64,000 bases of DNA from positions 1 to 64,000 of the forward strand of contig NZ_JBKGXS010000001.1 in assembly GCF_046546475.1 (NCBI RefSeq). The letters run 5' to 3'. Numbering within the stretch: position 1 is the stretch's first letter; each line of letters starts with the position of its first letter. A model generated the notes under the pieces. That model worked only from the letters and a program-made list of their open reading frames with translations, was not told the DNA's origin and made no database searches. Both the position numbers and the translations under genes were made by a program. This DNA is from Pseudonocardia phyllosphaerae (GTDB lineage Bacteria; Actinomycetota; Actinomycetes; Mycobacteriales; Pseudonocardiaceae). Shown piece by piece: positions 1 through 7,945 of the stretch.

Positions 1-38
1 CGCAGCGTGATCTCGGTGCGCTACAGGCGCACTCGTCC

Positions 39-58
39 GGGGCCGTGCCCGCGGCCCC
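39..58 (-). terminator. Hairpin after trxA
   Basis: A 7-bp perfect stem (39-45 with 52-58) with a 6-base loop lies 8 bases past the trxA stop. It has no T-tract, as is usual for actinobacterial terminators. It is the likely end of the trxBA transcript. Confidence 0.55.
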
Positions 59-65
59 GATCGGG

Positions 66-389
66 TCAGATGTGGTCGGACAGGTCTGCGAGCAGCGCGG
101 CCTTCGGCTTGGCGCCCACGATCTGCTTCACCGGCTTGCCCCCGGCGAACAGGATCATGGTCGGCACCGACATGACCTGGTAGTCGCGGGCGACCTCCGG
201 GTTGGCGTCGATGTCGAGCTTGGCGACGGTGAGCTTCTCGGAGTTCTCACCGGCGATCTCGTCGAGCACGGGGGCGACCATCTTGCACGGGCCGCACCAG
301 GTGGCCCAGAAGTCGACCAGGACGGGCTTGTCGCTCTTCAGGACGTCCTGGTCGAACGAACTGCTGGTGACGTCGACGGTGTTGGCCAT
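66..389 (-). CDS. trxA: Thioredoxin
   Basis: This is a 107-residue classical cytosolic thioredoxin, which reduces protein disulfides using electrons from thioredoxin reductase. The active site WCGPC is intact near residues 31-35, the cis-proline motif SVPT follows at about residue 74, and the length is normal for the family. The gene lies 75 bases downstream of trxB on the same strand, so the two form the reductase/substrate pair trxBA. The start is an ATG with a purine-rich GGAG-type site just upstream. The sigma-R type promoter in front of trxB probably drives both genes. In mycobacteria the next gene would be cwlM, which lies outside this window. Confidence 0.97.
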   Translation of the reverse strand: MANTVDVTSSSFDQDVLKSDKPVLVDFWATWCGPCKMVAPVLDEIAGENSEKLTVAKLDIDANPEVARDYQVMSVPTMILFAGGKPVKQIVGAKPKAALLADLSDHI

Positions 390-464
390 GATGATCTCCT
401 CGGATGTCGTACGTAGGTCTGTGACGGGCGTCTGGGACGAACGTCTGAACTGCGGTCGGGTGCG

Positions 465-1469
465 TCAGTGGGCCGCTTCGGCGACCTCGGCCGACGGGGC
501 GTCGCCGTAGCCGCCGCCGGCGAGCTCGGCGGACACCTCGTGCCCGGCGAGCCAGCGCTCGGCGTCGATCGCGGCCGCGCAGCCGGAGCCGGCGGCGGTG
601 ATCGCCTGGCGGTAGGTGTGGTCGACCAGGTCGCCGCAGGCGAAGACGCCGGGCACGTTCGTGTAGGTGGAACGTCCGTCCGTCTGCACGTAGCCCTCGT
701 CGTCGGTGTCGACCTGGCCTGCGAACAACGCGCTGCGCGGGTCGTGGCCGATCGCGACGAACATCCCGGTGACGTCGAGCGAGCTCGTCTCGCCGGTGAC
801 GGTGTCGCGCAGCTGCAGCTGCTTCACCGAGCCCTCGCCGGTCACCTCGGTGACCTCGGCGTTGGTGCGCCAGCGCATCTTCGGGTCGTTCACCGCGCGC
901 TCGTACATGATCTTCGAGGCCCGGAACTCGTCGCGCCGGTGGATGATCGTGACGGTCTCGGCGAAGCGGGTGAGGAACGTGGCCTCCTCCATCGCCGAGT
1001 CGCCGCCGCCGATCACGGCGATGTTCTGGTCGCGGAAGAAGAACCCGTCGCAGGTCGCGCAGGAGCTGACGCCGCGGCCGAGCAGCTCCTGCTCACCTGG
1101 GACGTGCAGGTAGCGCGGCGCCGCACCGGTGGCGAGGACGACGGCCCGGGCGCGGAGGGTCTCCTTCCCGACCCGGACCTCCTTGACGTCGCCGTCGAGC
1201 TTCACCTCGTCGACGTCCTTGGCGCGCAGGTCGGCGCCGAAGCGCTGCGCCTGGCCGCGCATCTGCTGCATGAGCTCGGGACCCATGATCCCGTCGGTGA
1301 AGCCGGGGTAGTTCTCGACCTCGGTCGTGGTCATCAGGGCGCCGCCGAACTGGCTGCCCTCGAACACGAGCGGGGCGAGCTGGGCCCGCGCGGCGTACAC
1401 CGCAGCGGTGTATCCGGCCGGGCCGGACCCGATGATGATCAGGTTGTGCACCGTGTCGTCGGTGGTCAC
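465..1469 (-). CDS. trxB: Thioredoxin-disulfide reductase
   Basis: This is an NADPH-dependent flavoprotein of 334 residues that re-reduces thioredoxin. The FAD-binding GSGPAGYTAAVYAARA is at the N-terminus, the redox-active CATC is near residue 140, the NADPH-binding GGGDSAMEEA follows it, and the C-terminal FAD motif GVFACGDLVD is present. The frame is open far upstream, but the start is placed at a GTG (1469) because the conserved N-terminus begins there and AGGAGG sits 11 bases before it. A 208-base gap to the anti-sigma-like gene contains a perfect GGAAT-N18-GTT promoter, so trxBA can be induced by disulfide stress independently of the sigM pair. Confidence 0.96.
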   Translation of the reverse strand: MTTDDTVHNLIIIGSGPAGYTAAVYAARAQLAPLVFEGSQFGGALMTTTEVENYPGFTDGIMGPELMQQMRGQAQRFGADLRAKDVDEVKLDGDVKEVRVGKETLRARAVVLATGAAPRYLHVPGEQELLGRGVSSCATCDGFFFRDQNIAVIGGGDSAMEEATFLTRFAETVTIIHRRDEFRASKIMYERAVNDPKMRWRTNAEVTEVTGEGSVKQLQLRDTVTGETSSLDVTGMFVAIGHDPRSALFAGQVDTDDEGYVQTDGRSTYTNVPGVFACGDLVDHTYRQAITAAGSGCAAAIDAERWLAGHEVSAELAGGGYGDAPSAEVAEAAH

Positions 1470-1573
1470 CGGTACCGATCCCTCCTGGCACGCCCGGGCC
1501 CCGGGCGCGTGCTGACTACGCCTGCGGGCGGCCGGACCTGCCGGACCCCGCGTACTTACTTGGCCTCTGGCTG

Positions 1574-1599
1574 AACGCGATCCTAGTCGGGGGCATTCC
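1574..1599 (-). promoter_or_regulatory. Sigma-R/sigma-H type promoter of trxBA
   Basis: On the minus strand GGAAT (1599-1595) is followed by exactly 18 bases and GTT (1576-1574). This is the consensus reported for the disulfide-stress sigma factors SigR (Streptomyces) and SigH (mycobacteria), which control trxBA there. The transcript would start about 95 bases before the trxB GTG. Confidence 0.75.
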
Positions 1600-1677
1600 C
1601 CGCCCCGGGCCGTCCCGAACGCGGTGCGGGTCACGGGTGGGCCACGGTCGCGGTACCGGCGTGCTGCCGATGCGGTG

Positions 1678-2274
1678 TCAGGGCGCCGGGGAGCCGGTCC
1701 CGCCGGGCCGCGCCGGGGCGTGGCCGGGGTGCAGCGGTGCGGTGTCGCCGACCGGGGCCGGGCCGGGTGCGGGCCGGTCGAGCAGCGGCAGGGCGACCGC
1801 GACGGCTGCGGCCGCCACGGCGAGCAGCGCGCCCCCGGCCCGCAGGACGCGCCGCGTACCCGGCCCGCGCCGCGGCCCGCGGGCGGCGGGCCGGGCTCCT
1901 GTACGGCGCCCGGTGCCCGGCGCGGCGGCGCGAGAGCTCCGCACCGCGGGGGCGCGGGAGCTCGACACCGCAGGGGCACGGGTGCTCCGCACCTCGGGGA
2001 CACAGCCGGTGCCGTGCGTGCCACGGGCGCCGTGCGGGGCCCGGAGCGGGTCGCTGCGGGGTTCGGCCACCGGGATCGGGGGGCCGGGCTGCCGTGCGGT
2101 CTCGGCGCCGAGCGTCGCGCGGATGCGGGCCGCGACGTCGCCGGGCATCGGAGGGGCGCCCAGCGCCCGCAGCAGCGCCGCGGCCTCCTGCTCCGAACGT
2201 TCGCACCCCGGACGGTCGCACCCCGGACGGTCGTGCTCCGGGTGGTCCGGCGCGGGGCTCCCGGTGTCGTTCAC
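1678..2274 (-). CDS. Putative membrane anti-sigma factor (Rv3912/RsmA position)
   Basis: This is a 198-residue protein with an acidic N-terminal region (about 1-60), a long Pro/Arg-rich linker, one hydrophobic segment at about 143-165, and a short Pro-rich outer tail. Its GTG start overlaps the sigM stop by four bases (GTGA), which means tight translational coupling. That position is held by the anti-sigma factor of SigM in mycobacteria. I see no HxxxCxxC zinc anti-sigma motif; the two Cys near residues 19-24 are in a Pro/Arg/Asp-rich tandem repeat (DRPGC). The anti-sigma role is inferred from topology and context and not from sequence similarity. Confidence 0.6.
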   Translation of the reverse strand: MNDTGSPAPDHPEHDRPGCDRPGCERSEQEAAALLRALGAPPMPGDVAARIRATLGAETARQPGPPIPVAEPRSDPLRAPHGARGTHGTGCVPEVRSTRAPAVSSSRAPAVRSSRAAAPGTGRRTGARPAARGPRRGPGTRRVLRAGGALLAVAAAAVAVALPLLDRPAPGPAPVGDTAPLHPGHAPARPGGTGSPAP

Positions 2275-2813
2275 GCGTCCTCCTGCAGGGGTCCGAGCAG
2301 CTCGACCAGCCGCAGCCGTCCGCGACGGCAGCGGCCCTTCACCGTCGCCGGGGCGATGCCGAGGATCGCGGCGGCGTCCGCGACCCCCGTGTCCAGGACG
2401 TCGACCAGCACCACCGCGGCCCGTAGCTCCCCGGGGAGATGGGTGAGCGCGTCGGTGAGGGCCAGCCGGCCGGGGATCTCCCGGACCGGGTCGTGCCCGG
2501 CGTCCGGGACGACGGCGGAGAGCCGGGCCCGCCGGCGTGCCGCCGAACGGATCCGGTCCAGGCAGGTGTTGACCAGGATCCGGTGCAGCCAGGTGCCGGG
2601 GTCGGCATCGCCGCGGAACCCGGGCGAGCGGAGAGCGGCGAGGAAGGTCTCCTGGACGGCGTCCTCGGCCTCGGCCGGGTCACCGAGCATCCGCAGCGCC
2701 ACGGCCCAGAGCCGGTCGGCGTGCCGGCGGAACGCCGCGTCGAGGTCCGGCGGCGGGCCCGGCTCCCCGGTGCTCCCCGGCGCGGGGAGCGAGATGCGGT
2801 CGGTGCTGGTCAC
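2271..2813 (-). CDS. sigM: ECF RNA polymerase sigma factor, SigM-like
   Basis: This is a 180-residue group-4 sigma factor. Region 2 (LDAAFRRHADRLWAVALRML, then AEDAVQETFLAAL) covers about residues 24-60 and recognises the -10 element. Region 4 (about 120-170) has the helix-turn-helix TGVADAAAILGIAPATVKGR, which recognises the -35. The GTG start follows TACGGT plus six bases, so the message may be leaderless. The neighbours are a pseudokinase gene upstream and a coupled membrane anti-sigma candidate downstream, the same order as sigM-Rv3912-trxB2-trxC in M. tuberculosis, on which the name rests. Confidence 0.85.
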   Translation of the reverse strand: MTSTDRISLPAPGSTGEPGPPPDLDAAFRRHADRLWAVALRMLGDPAEAEDAVQETFLAALRSPGFRGDADPGTWLHRILVNTCLDRIRSAARRRARLSAVVPDAGHDPVREIPGRLALTDALTHLPGELRAAVVLVDVLDTGVADAAAILGIAPATVKGRCRRGRLRLVELLGPLQEDA

Positions 2814-2847
2814 CGGCGCACCGTAGGCGGGTACGGCGGCTCACCGG

Positions 2848-2882
2848 GCCCGGTCGGGACCGGGCGTTCGCAGGTGCGAACG
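2848..2882 (-). terminator. Double hairpin between the pseudokinase gene and sigM
   Basis: Two adjoining perfect 7-bp stems with 4-base loops (2865-2871/2876-2882 and 2848-2854/2859-2865) begin 6 bases past the pseudokinase stop. They could end that message ahead of the sigM promoter. Confidence 0.5.
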
Positions 2883-2887
2883 GATGG

Positions 2888-4777
2888 CTACTGGACCGTC
2901 CGCTGGAAGGTGACCTCGCTGATGTCGCTGGCGTTGTCCGAGCCGCCCCCGCCGAGCTTGGTGATCCACAGCAGCACGTGCTGGGTCGGCTGCGCGGTGT
3001 CCAGCGGGACCGTGGTCTCGCCGCTGCGCAGGGTCACCCGGTTCACCGGGGTCGTCGCCTCGAACGGGGCGTCCGCCGTCGGCGCGGTCCGGACCTCGAC
3101 GACCGTGCCCGGGCTCGACGACGTGATCGTCAGCCGGTTGATCGGCTGCGCGGCGTCGAACGAGGCCATCAGACCGACGCCGGGCTTCAGCGCCGGGAAC
3201 TGCTGCTTGTACTCCTGTGTCTTCCACGCCGTCGACGGGTTGCCGTCGATCGCACGCGAGGCCTGACCGGGGTTGTCCGGGTCCCCGCTCGGGTCGTAGG
3301 CCTCGACCGAGGACGGCACGACCGGGGTACCCGCCGCCTGCGCGGGTGCCGGACCGGGCTGCGCCGGCTGGGCGGGGGCCGACGCCGCGGGCGTCGGGAC
3401 GACGACCGGCGGCCCACTGGACCCACCCGCGCCGAGCAGCGAACCGATCTGGATGCTCGCCCAGCCCAGGACGAGCACCACGGCCACGGCCAGCACCGAC
3501 AGCCCGATGCGGAGGTTGCGCCGCCGCCGCGGGTCGTCGCGGGTGTCGGCGCCGAAGTCCTGCCAGACGTCGTCCGGCTCGGCGGGCGCACCGTCCCGCA
3601 CCGGCGGGAAGAACGCCTGGTCGGCGTCGGTGGCGACGACGTCGCCGAGCATCCGGTGCATCGCTGCGGCGGTGTGCACGCGGCCGATCCCCTCGCCCTG
3701 GCCGAGCGCGCCGGTGCACAGCGTGTCCAGCTCCACCGGGACGCCAGGGCGCAGCGCCGACGGCGGCCGCAGCTTCCCGGCAGGGGTCCGCTCGGCGGCG
3801 ACGAGACCGGCCCGCGCGGCGTCGGCCACCGACAGCGGCCAGCGGCGGGTCAGCAGGCAGTACAGGACGGCGCCGAGCCCGCGGACGTCGTCGGCGGCGG
3901 TCACCGACGGACGGGGCAGCAGGAACGCCAGCATCGCGCGGCCGTCCGGGGTGATCCGGATCCGCTGCGGGTGGTCGCAGCCGAGCACCAGGCCCTGCTG
4001 GTGCGCCTCGGTCGCGGCCGAGGCGAGGGTCTCGACGGCCTTCGCGGCGCGCTGCGCCCGGACCGGGCCCTCGGCGACGGCCTCGGCGAGCGACCGGCCG
4101 GGCACCCACTCGGCGACCGACGCGCCCAGCACGTCCTCGGGCAGCCCGTGCGTGCCGGGGGCCAGTACGTCGAGCAGCCGGGCGCTGCCGGGGTGCTCGA
4201 AGCAGCCCGAGCGCAGGGCGCGCACGACCATCTCGCCGGCGCGCGCGGCGCCCTCGGGGTCGTCCGAACGGTCATCGGCGGGCAGCCGCCGGAGCAGCGT
4301 GATGCCCACCGGACGGCGGAGCACCGTGTCCTCCGCGCGCCAGAACTCGGCACCGGCGGCCGGGTCGGACCCGATCCGCTGGCGGAGCACGTAGCGGTCG
4401 GTGACCTGGGATCCGGCGGTGGTGCCGACGGCGTCGCGGGCAGCGGGGATGCGGTCGGTGGACCGGGCCTGCGCGGGGACGGCGGCCGTGCGGCCGCCCT
4501 GGTCACCGGCGCCCTGTTCCCGGGGGGCCTGCTCCCGGGAGCCCGCGTCCCGCGGGCTCTGATCGCGGCCGTCCTGGTCGCGCTTGTGCGGGGACGGCTT
4601 GCGGTTCGTGGTGTGGGCCCGGGGCGCCGGTGCGGCGCCGTCCGGCCGGTCGACGGCCGGCTGCTCCAGCGTGGCGGGGCCGCCGTCGTCGTCACCCGGG
4701 TGGATCGGACGGGCCTCCCCGGAGTCATCGGGACGACCGTCGACACGGGCAGCACGTTGGTCGGTCTGCCCGTTCAA
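2888..4777 (-). CDS. Membrane-anchored pseudokinase (MviN C-terminal-type)
   Basis: This is a 629-residue protein. A disordered, highly charged N-terminus (about 1-125) leads into a protein-kinase-like domain (about 127-385: YVLRQRIGSDPAAGAEFWRAEDTVLRRPVGITLLRRL onward). There is no HRD-type catalytic loop and no DFG, so it should not phosphorylate. A single transmembrane helix sits at about 424-446, then a Pro/Ala linker, and an outer discoidin-like domain (YDPSGDPDNPGQASRAIDGNPSTAWKTQ). In mycobacteria the equivalent domains are fused to the lipid II flippase MviN/MurJ (Rv3910) and, when phosphorylated by PknB, bind FhaA to restrain wall synthesis. Here the flippase gene that should precede it is missing. 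The start is a TTG behind GGGGGAGGG. Confidence 0.8.
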   Translation of the reverse strand: MNGQTDQRAARVDGRPDDSGEARPIHPGDDDGGPATLEQPAVDRPDGAAPAPRAHTTNRKPSPHKRDQDGRDQSPRDAGSREQAPREQGAGDQGGRTAAVPAQARSTDRIPAARDAVGTTAGSQVTDRYVLRQRIGSDPAAGAEFWRAEDTVLRRPVGITLLRRLPADDRSDDPEGAARAGEMVVRALRSGCFEHPGSARLLDVLAPGTHGLPEDVLGASVAEWVPGRSLAEAVAEGPVRAQRAAKAVETLASAATEAHQQGLVLGCDHPQRIRITPDGRAMLAFLLPRPSVTAADDVRGLGAVLYCLLTRRWPLSVADAARAGLVAAERTPAGKLRPPSALRPGVPVELDTLCTGALGQGEGIGRVHTAAAMHRMLGDVVATDADQAFFPPVRDGAPAEPDDVWQDFGADTRDDPRRRRNLRIGLSVLAVAVVLVLGWASIQIGSLLGAGGSSGPPVVVPTPAASAPAQPAQPGPAPAQAAGTPVVPSSVEAYDPSGDPDNPGQASRAIDGNPSTAWKTQEYKQQFPALKPGVGLMASFDAAQPINRLTITSSSPGTVVEVRTAPTADAPFEATTPVNRVTLRSGETTVPLDTAQPTQHVLLWITKLGGGGSDNASDISEVTFQRTVQ

Positions 4778-5031
4778 CGGCCTCGCCCTCCCCCTGAGCT
4801 GACGTCACATCGGACTCAGCGTACGACACGTACGGCGTTCCCGGCCTCCTCGAGCGACCGGTCGCAATCGTTCGGTGATGTCATCGCTCGCTGCACCCCG
4901 GACGACTCCGGAAACATCGACCGCGTTCGCCCAGGTGCACCCGGGGTGCGACGAGCGGTCAAGTTCAGGGGACGAACGAGCAAGGTGACCCTTCTCATCC
5001 CGCGCGTGTCCCGCGCCGTGCGCGCCCGTGG
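4778..5031. other. 254-bp gap where murJ is expected
   Basis: No coding region with normal actinobacterial character is visible on either strand. The only minus-strand frame (4816-4998, 60 codons) bears no resemblance to a multi-spanning flippase. The region reads AT-richer than the flanks (for example the 4860-4990 stretch) and looks like a plain promoter region for the pseudokinase gene. No transposon end or remnant was found. Confidence 0.7.
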
Positions 5032-7287
5032 TCAGCGGCCGCCGGGACGCAGCCTGCGCACGATCCGGCGTACCACCAGCACCACCAGCACCGCGCCCGC
5101 GACGGCGGTCAGCCACACCGTGACCGTCCCGTAGACCGTCGAGCGGACCCGGAGCCGGGTGTCCGGCCCGAGCTCGGCGCCGTCCGGGGTCCGCAGCCCG
5201 GCGTCGACGCTGAACTGGCCGGCCCGGGTCACCTGGGCGTTGACCCGGACCTGGACCCGGCCCAACGGTGGCACCGCCTGCACCTCGATCGGGTCGACGC
5301 GCAGCCCGCTGGTGGCCGCGAGCACGACACGGACGTTCATCGTGACCGGCAGCCCGTTCGCCACGGTGATCAGCAGCGGCGCGTCCGAGGTCCCCAGCGA
5401 GTACGGGCTCGGCGGCTCGAGCACCCGTACCGAGCTGCGGATCTGCTCCACCCGGTCGGCGACGACGTCGACCTCCCGCCCGGCGCGCGCCGGGTCGCCC
5501 CGCCAGGCCGAGGAGACCCCGCGCATCGTGCCGCGGACCAGCGGGTCGAAGACCTCGGCCGGGGTGGCGCCGACCCCGGTGCGGCTCTCGGCCGCCGCGC
5601 GCAGGCTCTCCAGTGCCCGGACCTGTCCCGCGACCGTCTGCACGGCGGTGTCCGGGATCTCCGCCCCGCCGGCCTGGGGCGGGTAGAAGAGCCGGACCGC
5701 GTCGTCGGAGTCGTCCCCGGCCGGGGCGCCGTCGGCAGGCGGGGCCGAACCGGTCGCGATCCCGGCGAGGCCGGCCGGGGCGATCCGGCCCTCGCCGATC
5801 AATGCGGCCAGTGAGCTCAGCACCCCGGTGGCGGCGTCGCCGTCGGCGGTCCAGCCGTGCGGCGGGGCCACCACCAGCGGGGCCGCCGGGGTCGCGCGCG
5901 ACCGGGACGCCCGGAACGCCAGTGCCCCGCTCAGGTCCTGCCCGGCCAGCGCCCCGGCCGGGGACCCCTGCAGCTCCGGCCCGGTCGGCCCGGTGGCGGC
6001 CTCGGTGAGCAGCGGGTCGGTCAGCACCGCCCGGTCCGGGCCGCGGCCGTCGCGCCTGTCGCCGAGCCGCACCACCCCCGACGCCCGGCCACCGGTGCCG
6101 CCGCCGACGCCGTCGGAGGACAGGGCGAGGCGGGTGCCGCCGCCGAGCGCGGTGAGCGTCGGCTCGTCGAGGACGCCGTCGACCGGCCAGACCAGGTCGT
6201 TCTGCACCGTCGTGTCCAGCGCGGAGGACAGCGCGGTACGGCCCTGGGTCAGCACGGTCCGGGCGAGGTCGGCCTGGCCGCCACGGACCAGCGCGACCAG
6301 GTCGGCGTCGGCAGGCGGGAGGGCGACCAGGCAGCCGCCGCGGGCGGCGCCGGAGAGGTCGTCGAGCCAGGTGCGTGCGGCGTCGGCGCCGGTGCCGGGC
6401 ACCGTGGCCCCGTCCGGCCCGGACTGCACCTGGTAGCCACCGCTCATGGCCTGCGCGGTGGCGACCAGCTCCGGGTCGACGGCCAGACACACCGACGCCC
6501 GGACCGGCGAGCCCGCGGGCGCCTGGCTCTCGAGCGCGCCGACCAGGCCCCGCAGCCGCCCCCCGGGGGCGAACGACGCGGCCAGCGAGTCGTCGGTCAG
6601 GACGGTGGGCTGCCCCGGCACCGGCGGGATCCGCCGCGGTGCGTCGGTGATCGGGTAGAGCATCGACACCGGGGTGGCGGCCGGTGGGCGCGGCGGCGCA
6701 GGCGCGCCGGGCACCGAGGACACCGGAAGCAGGGTCCGGACCGACGCCAGCCGGGAGGGCGGCCCGCCGCCTGCGGCCCCGTTGAGGTTCAGCAGCAGCG
6801 GGTAGGTGCCCGGCCCCGGCAGCGCCAGCGACGCGGCCGGGGCCCCGGCCAGCGGGACGCTGTAGCGGAACGGCGTCGAGGCCCCGGGGGCCAGCGGGCC
6901 GAGATCGGTGAAGGCGGGGGTGGCGTCGTCGGTGGCGGCGTCCCCGGCGAGTGCCGTCCGCAGCGCGGGCTCTCCGGACAGCAGCGGTCCCCGCTGGACA
7001 CGGACGGAGAGCTGGTCGAGCGGGGTGTCGCCGGTGTTCGTGACGGTGCCGGAGACGACGAGCTCGGCCGGTCCGGAGCCGGTCACCACCCGCGGGGTCA
7101 TCGCGTCGACGTCGATGCGGGCCGGGGAACCCGCCTGCTGGGCCGGTGCGGTGACCGAGGAGGCGATCCGGGCGGGTGCCGCGTGCGCCGCGTCGGGGGC
7201 CGTGCCGTGTCCGGGAGTCGTGCCGGCGCCGGGAGCGGCCACCAGAGCGGCCAGCGCGATCGCGGCCAGGGCCGCGACCCGGCTCAC
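5032..7287 (-). CDS. DUF6049 secreted, membrane-anchored protein (Rv3909-like)
   Basis: This is a 751-residue protein with an N-terminal signal peptide (VSRVAALAAIALAALVAAPGA), a large extracellular part with beta-sandwich character (VSGTVTNTGDTPLDQLSVRVQRG near residue 80; MNVRVVLAATSGLRVDPIEV near 655), and one C-terminal helix (about 720-742) followed by basic RRIVRRLRPGGR. It matches the family next to mviN in actinobacteria; its function is unknown and a link to cell-wall assembly is inferred from that conserved position. The start is the GTG whose last two bases form the stop of the upstream Nudix gene (GTGA). The frame is open further upstream inside that gene, but the signal peptide fixes the start. 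Confidence 0.82.
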   Translation of the reverse strand: MSRVAALAAIALAALVAAPGAGTTPGHGTAPDAAHAAPARIASSVTAPAQQAGSPARIDVDAMTPRVVTGSGPAELVVSGTVTNTGDTPLDQLSVRVQRGPLLSGEPALRTALAGDAATDDATPAFTDLGPLAPGASTPFRYSVPLAGAPAASLALPGPGTYPLLLNLNGAAGGGPPSRLASVRTLLPVSSVPGAPAPPRPPAATPVSMLYPITDAPRRIPPVPGQPTVLTDDSLAASFAPGGRLRGLVGALESQAPAGSPVRASVCLAVDPELVATAQAMSGGYQVQSGPDGATVPGTGADAARTWLDDLSGAARGGCLVALPPADADLVALVRGGQADLARTVLTQGRTALSSALDTTVQNDLVWPVDGVLDEPTLTALGGGTRLALSSDGVGGGTGGRASGVVRLGDRRDGRGPDRAVLTDPLLTEAATGPTGPELQGSPAGALAGQDLSGALAFRASRSRATPAAPLVVAPPHGWTADGDAATGVLSSLAALIGEGRIAPAGLAGIATGSAPPADGAPAGDDSDDAVRLFYPPQAGGAEIPDTAVQTVAGQVRALESLRAAAESRTGVGATPAEVFDPLVRGTMRGVSSAWRGDPARAGREVDVVADRVEQIRSSVRVLEPPSPYSLGTSDAPLLITVANGLPVTMNVRVVLAATSGLRVDPIEVQAVPPLGRVQVRVNAQVTRAGQFSVDAGLRTPDGAELGPDTRLRVRSTVYGTVTVWLTAVAGAVLVVLVVRRIVRRLRPGGR

Positions 7288-7799
7288 GCCGTCTCCTCCA
7301 GCAGGTTCGCCGCCTGCCGGACCAGGCGTCGCTCGTCGGCGTAGGCGAGGCGGCCCTCGAGGTCGCCGAGCGGGACCCACGCGACCTCGGAGACCTCCAC
7401 GTCCTCGTCGGACAGCTCGCCGCCGAGCGCGCGCATCAGGTAGTGGTGCACGGTCTTGTGGACGCGCCGGTCCTCGGCGACGAACCAGAAGTCGATGGTG
7501 CCCAGGGGTGCCAGCACCTCGCCGATGATGCCGGTCTCCTCCTGGACCTCGCGCACCGCCGCCTGCTCGGCCGTCTCACCGGGCTCGATGTGGCCCTTGG
7601 GCAGCGACCAGAGCAGCCGTCCGCGCCGGTCGAGCCGGCCGATCAGCGCGGCCTCGCCGGTCCGCGGATCGACGACGAGGCCACCGGCCGACGTCTCGTC
7701 CACCGTCCGGAGCCGGCGGCGCCGGTCCGGAGACCGCGCCGCGCGTCGTCCGTGCCCCGCGCCTCGACCGGCGGACGAGCGACCGCGGGAGGTGGACAT
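7284..7799 (-). CDS. Nudix hydrolase (MutT4-like)
   Basis: This is a 171-residue Nudix protein. The Nudix box is complete (GHIEPGETAEQAAVREVQEETGI, about residues 71-93), with REVQEE as the metal-binding core. A basic N-terminal extension of about 35 residues precedes the fold. It is the counterpart of Rv3908 (mutT4), which pairs with pcnA in the opposite orientation, as here. The substrate cannot be read from the sequence; oxidised nucleotides, dinucleoside polyphosphates or capped RNA are possible. The ATG at 7799 has no Shine-Dalgarno, so the message may be leaderless. It is coupled to the DUF6049 gene through a GTGA overlap. Confidence 0.85.
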   Translation of the reverse strand: MSTSRGRSSAGRGAGHGRRAARSPDRRRRLRTVDETSAGGLVVDPRTGEAALIGRLDRRGRLLWSLPKGHIEPGETAEQAAVREVQEETGIIGEVLAPLGTIDFWFVAEDRRVHKTVHHYLMRALGGELSDEDVEVSEVAWVPLGDLEGRLAYADERRLVRQAANLLEETA

Positions 7800-7945
7800 G
7801 TGGCGATGGTAACGAGGAGGTGGCGTTCCGGGGCGGTGACGAGCCGGTCGGGAAGATCGACATCCGGGGGAACGTGGCCGGACGGTGCCGGATGAGGTAC
7901 CCGAGGCTGCACCGGGCCCGGGCGTGTTCCCTACACTGGCCGGTC

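Noticed and set aside
4816..4998. 60-codon minus-strand frame as a murJ remnant
   Set aside because: It is polar and Arg-rich with no hydrophobic helices, so it cannot be a flippase fragment.
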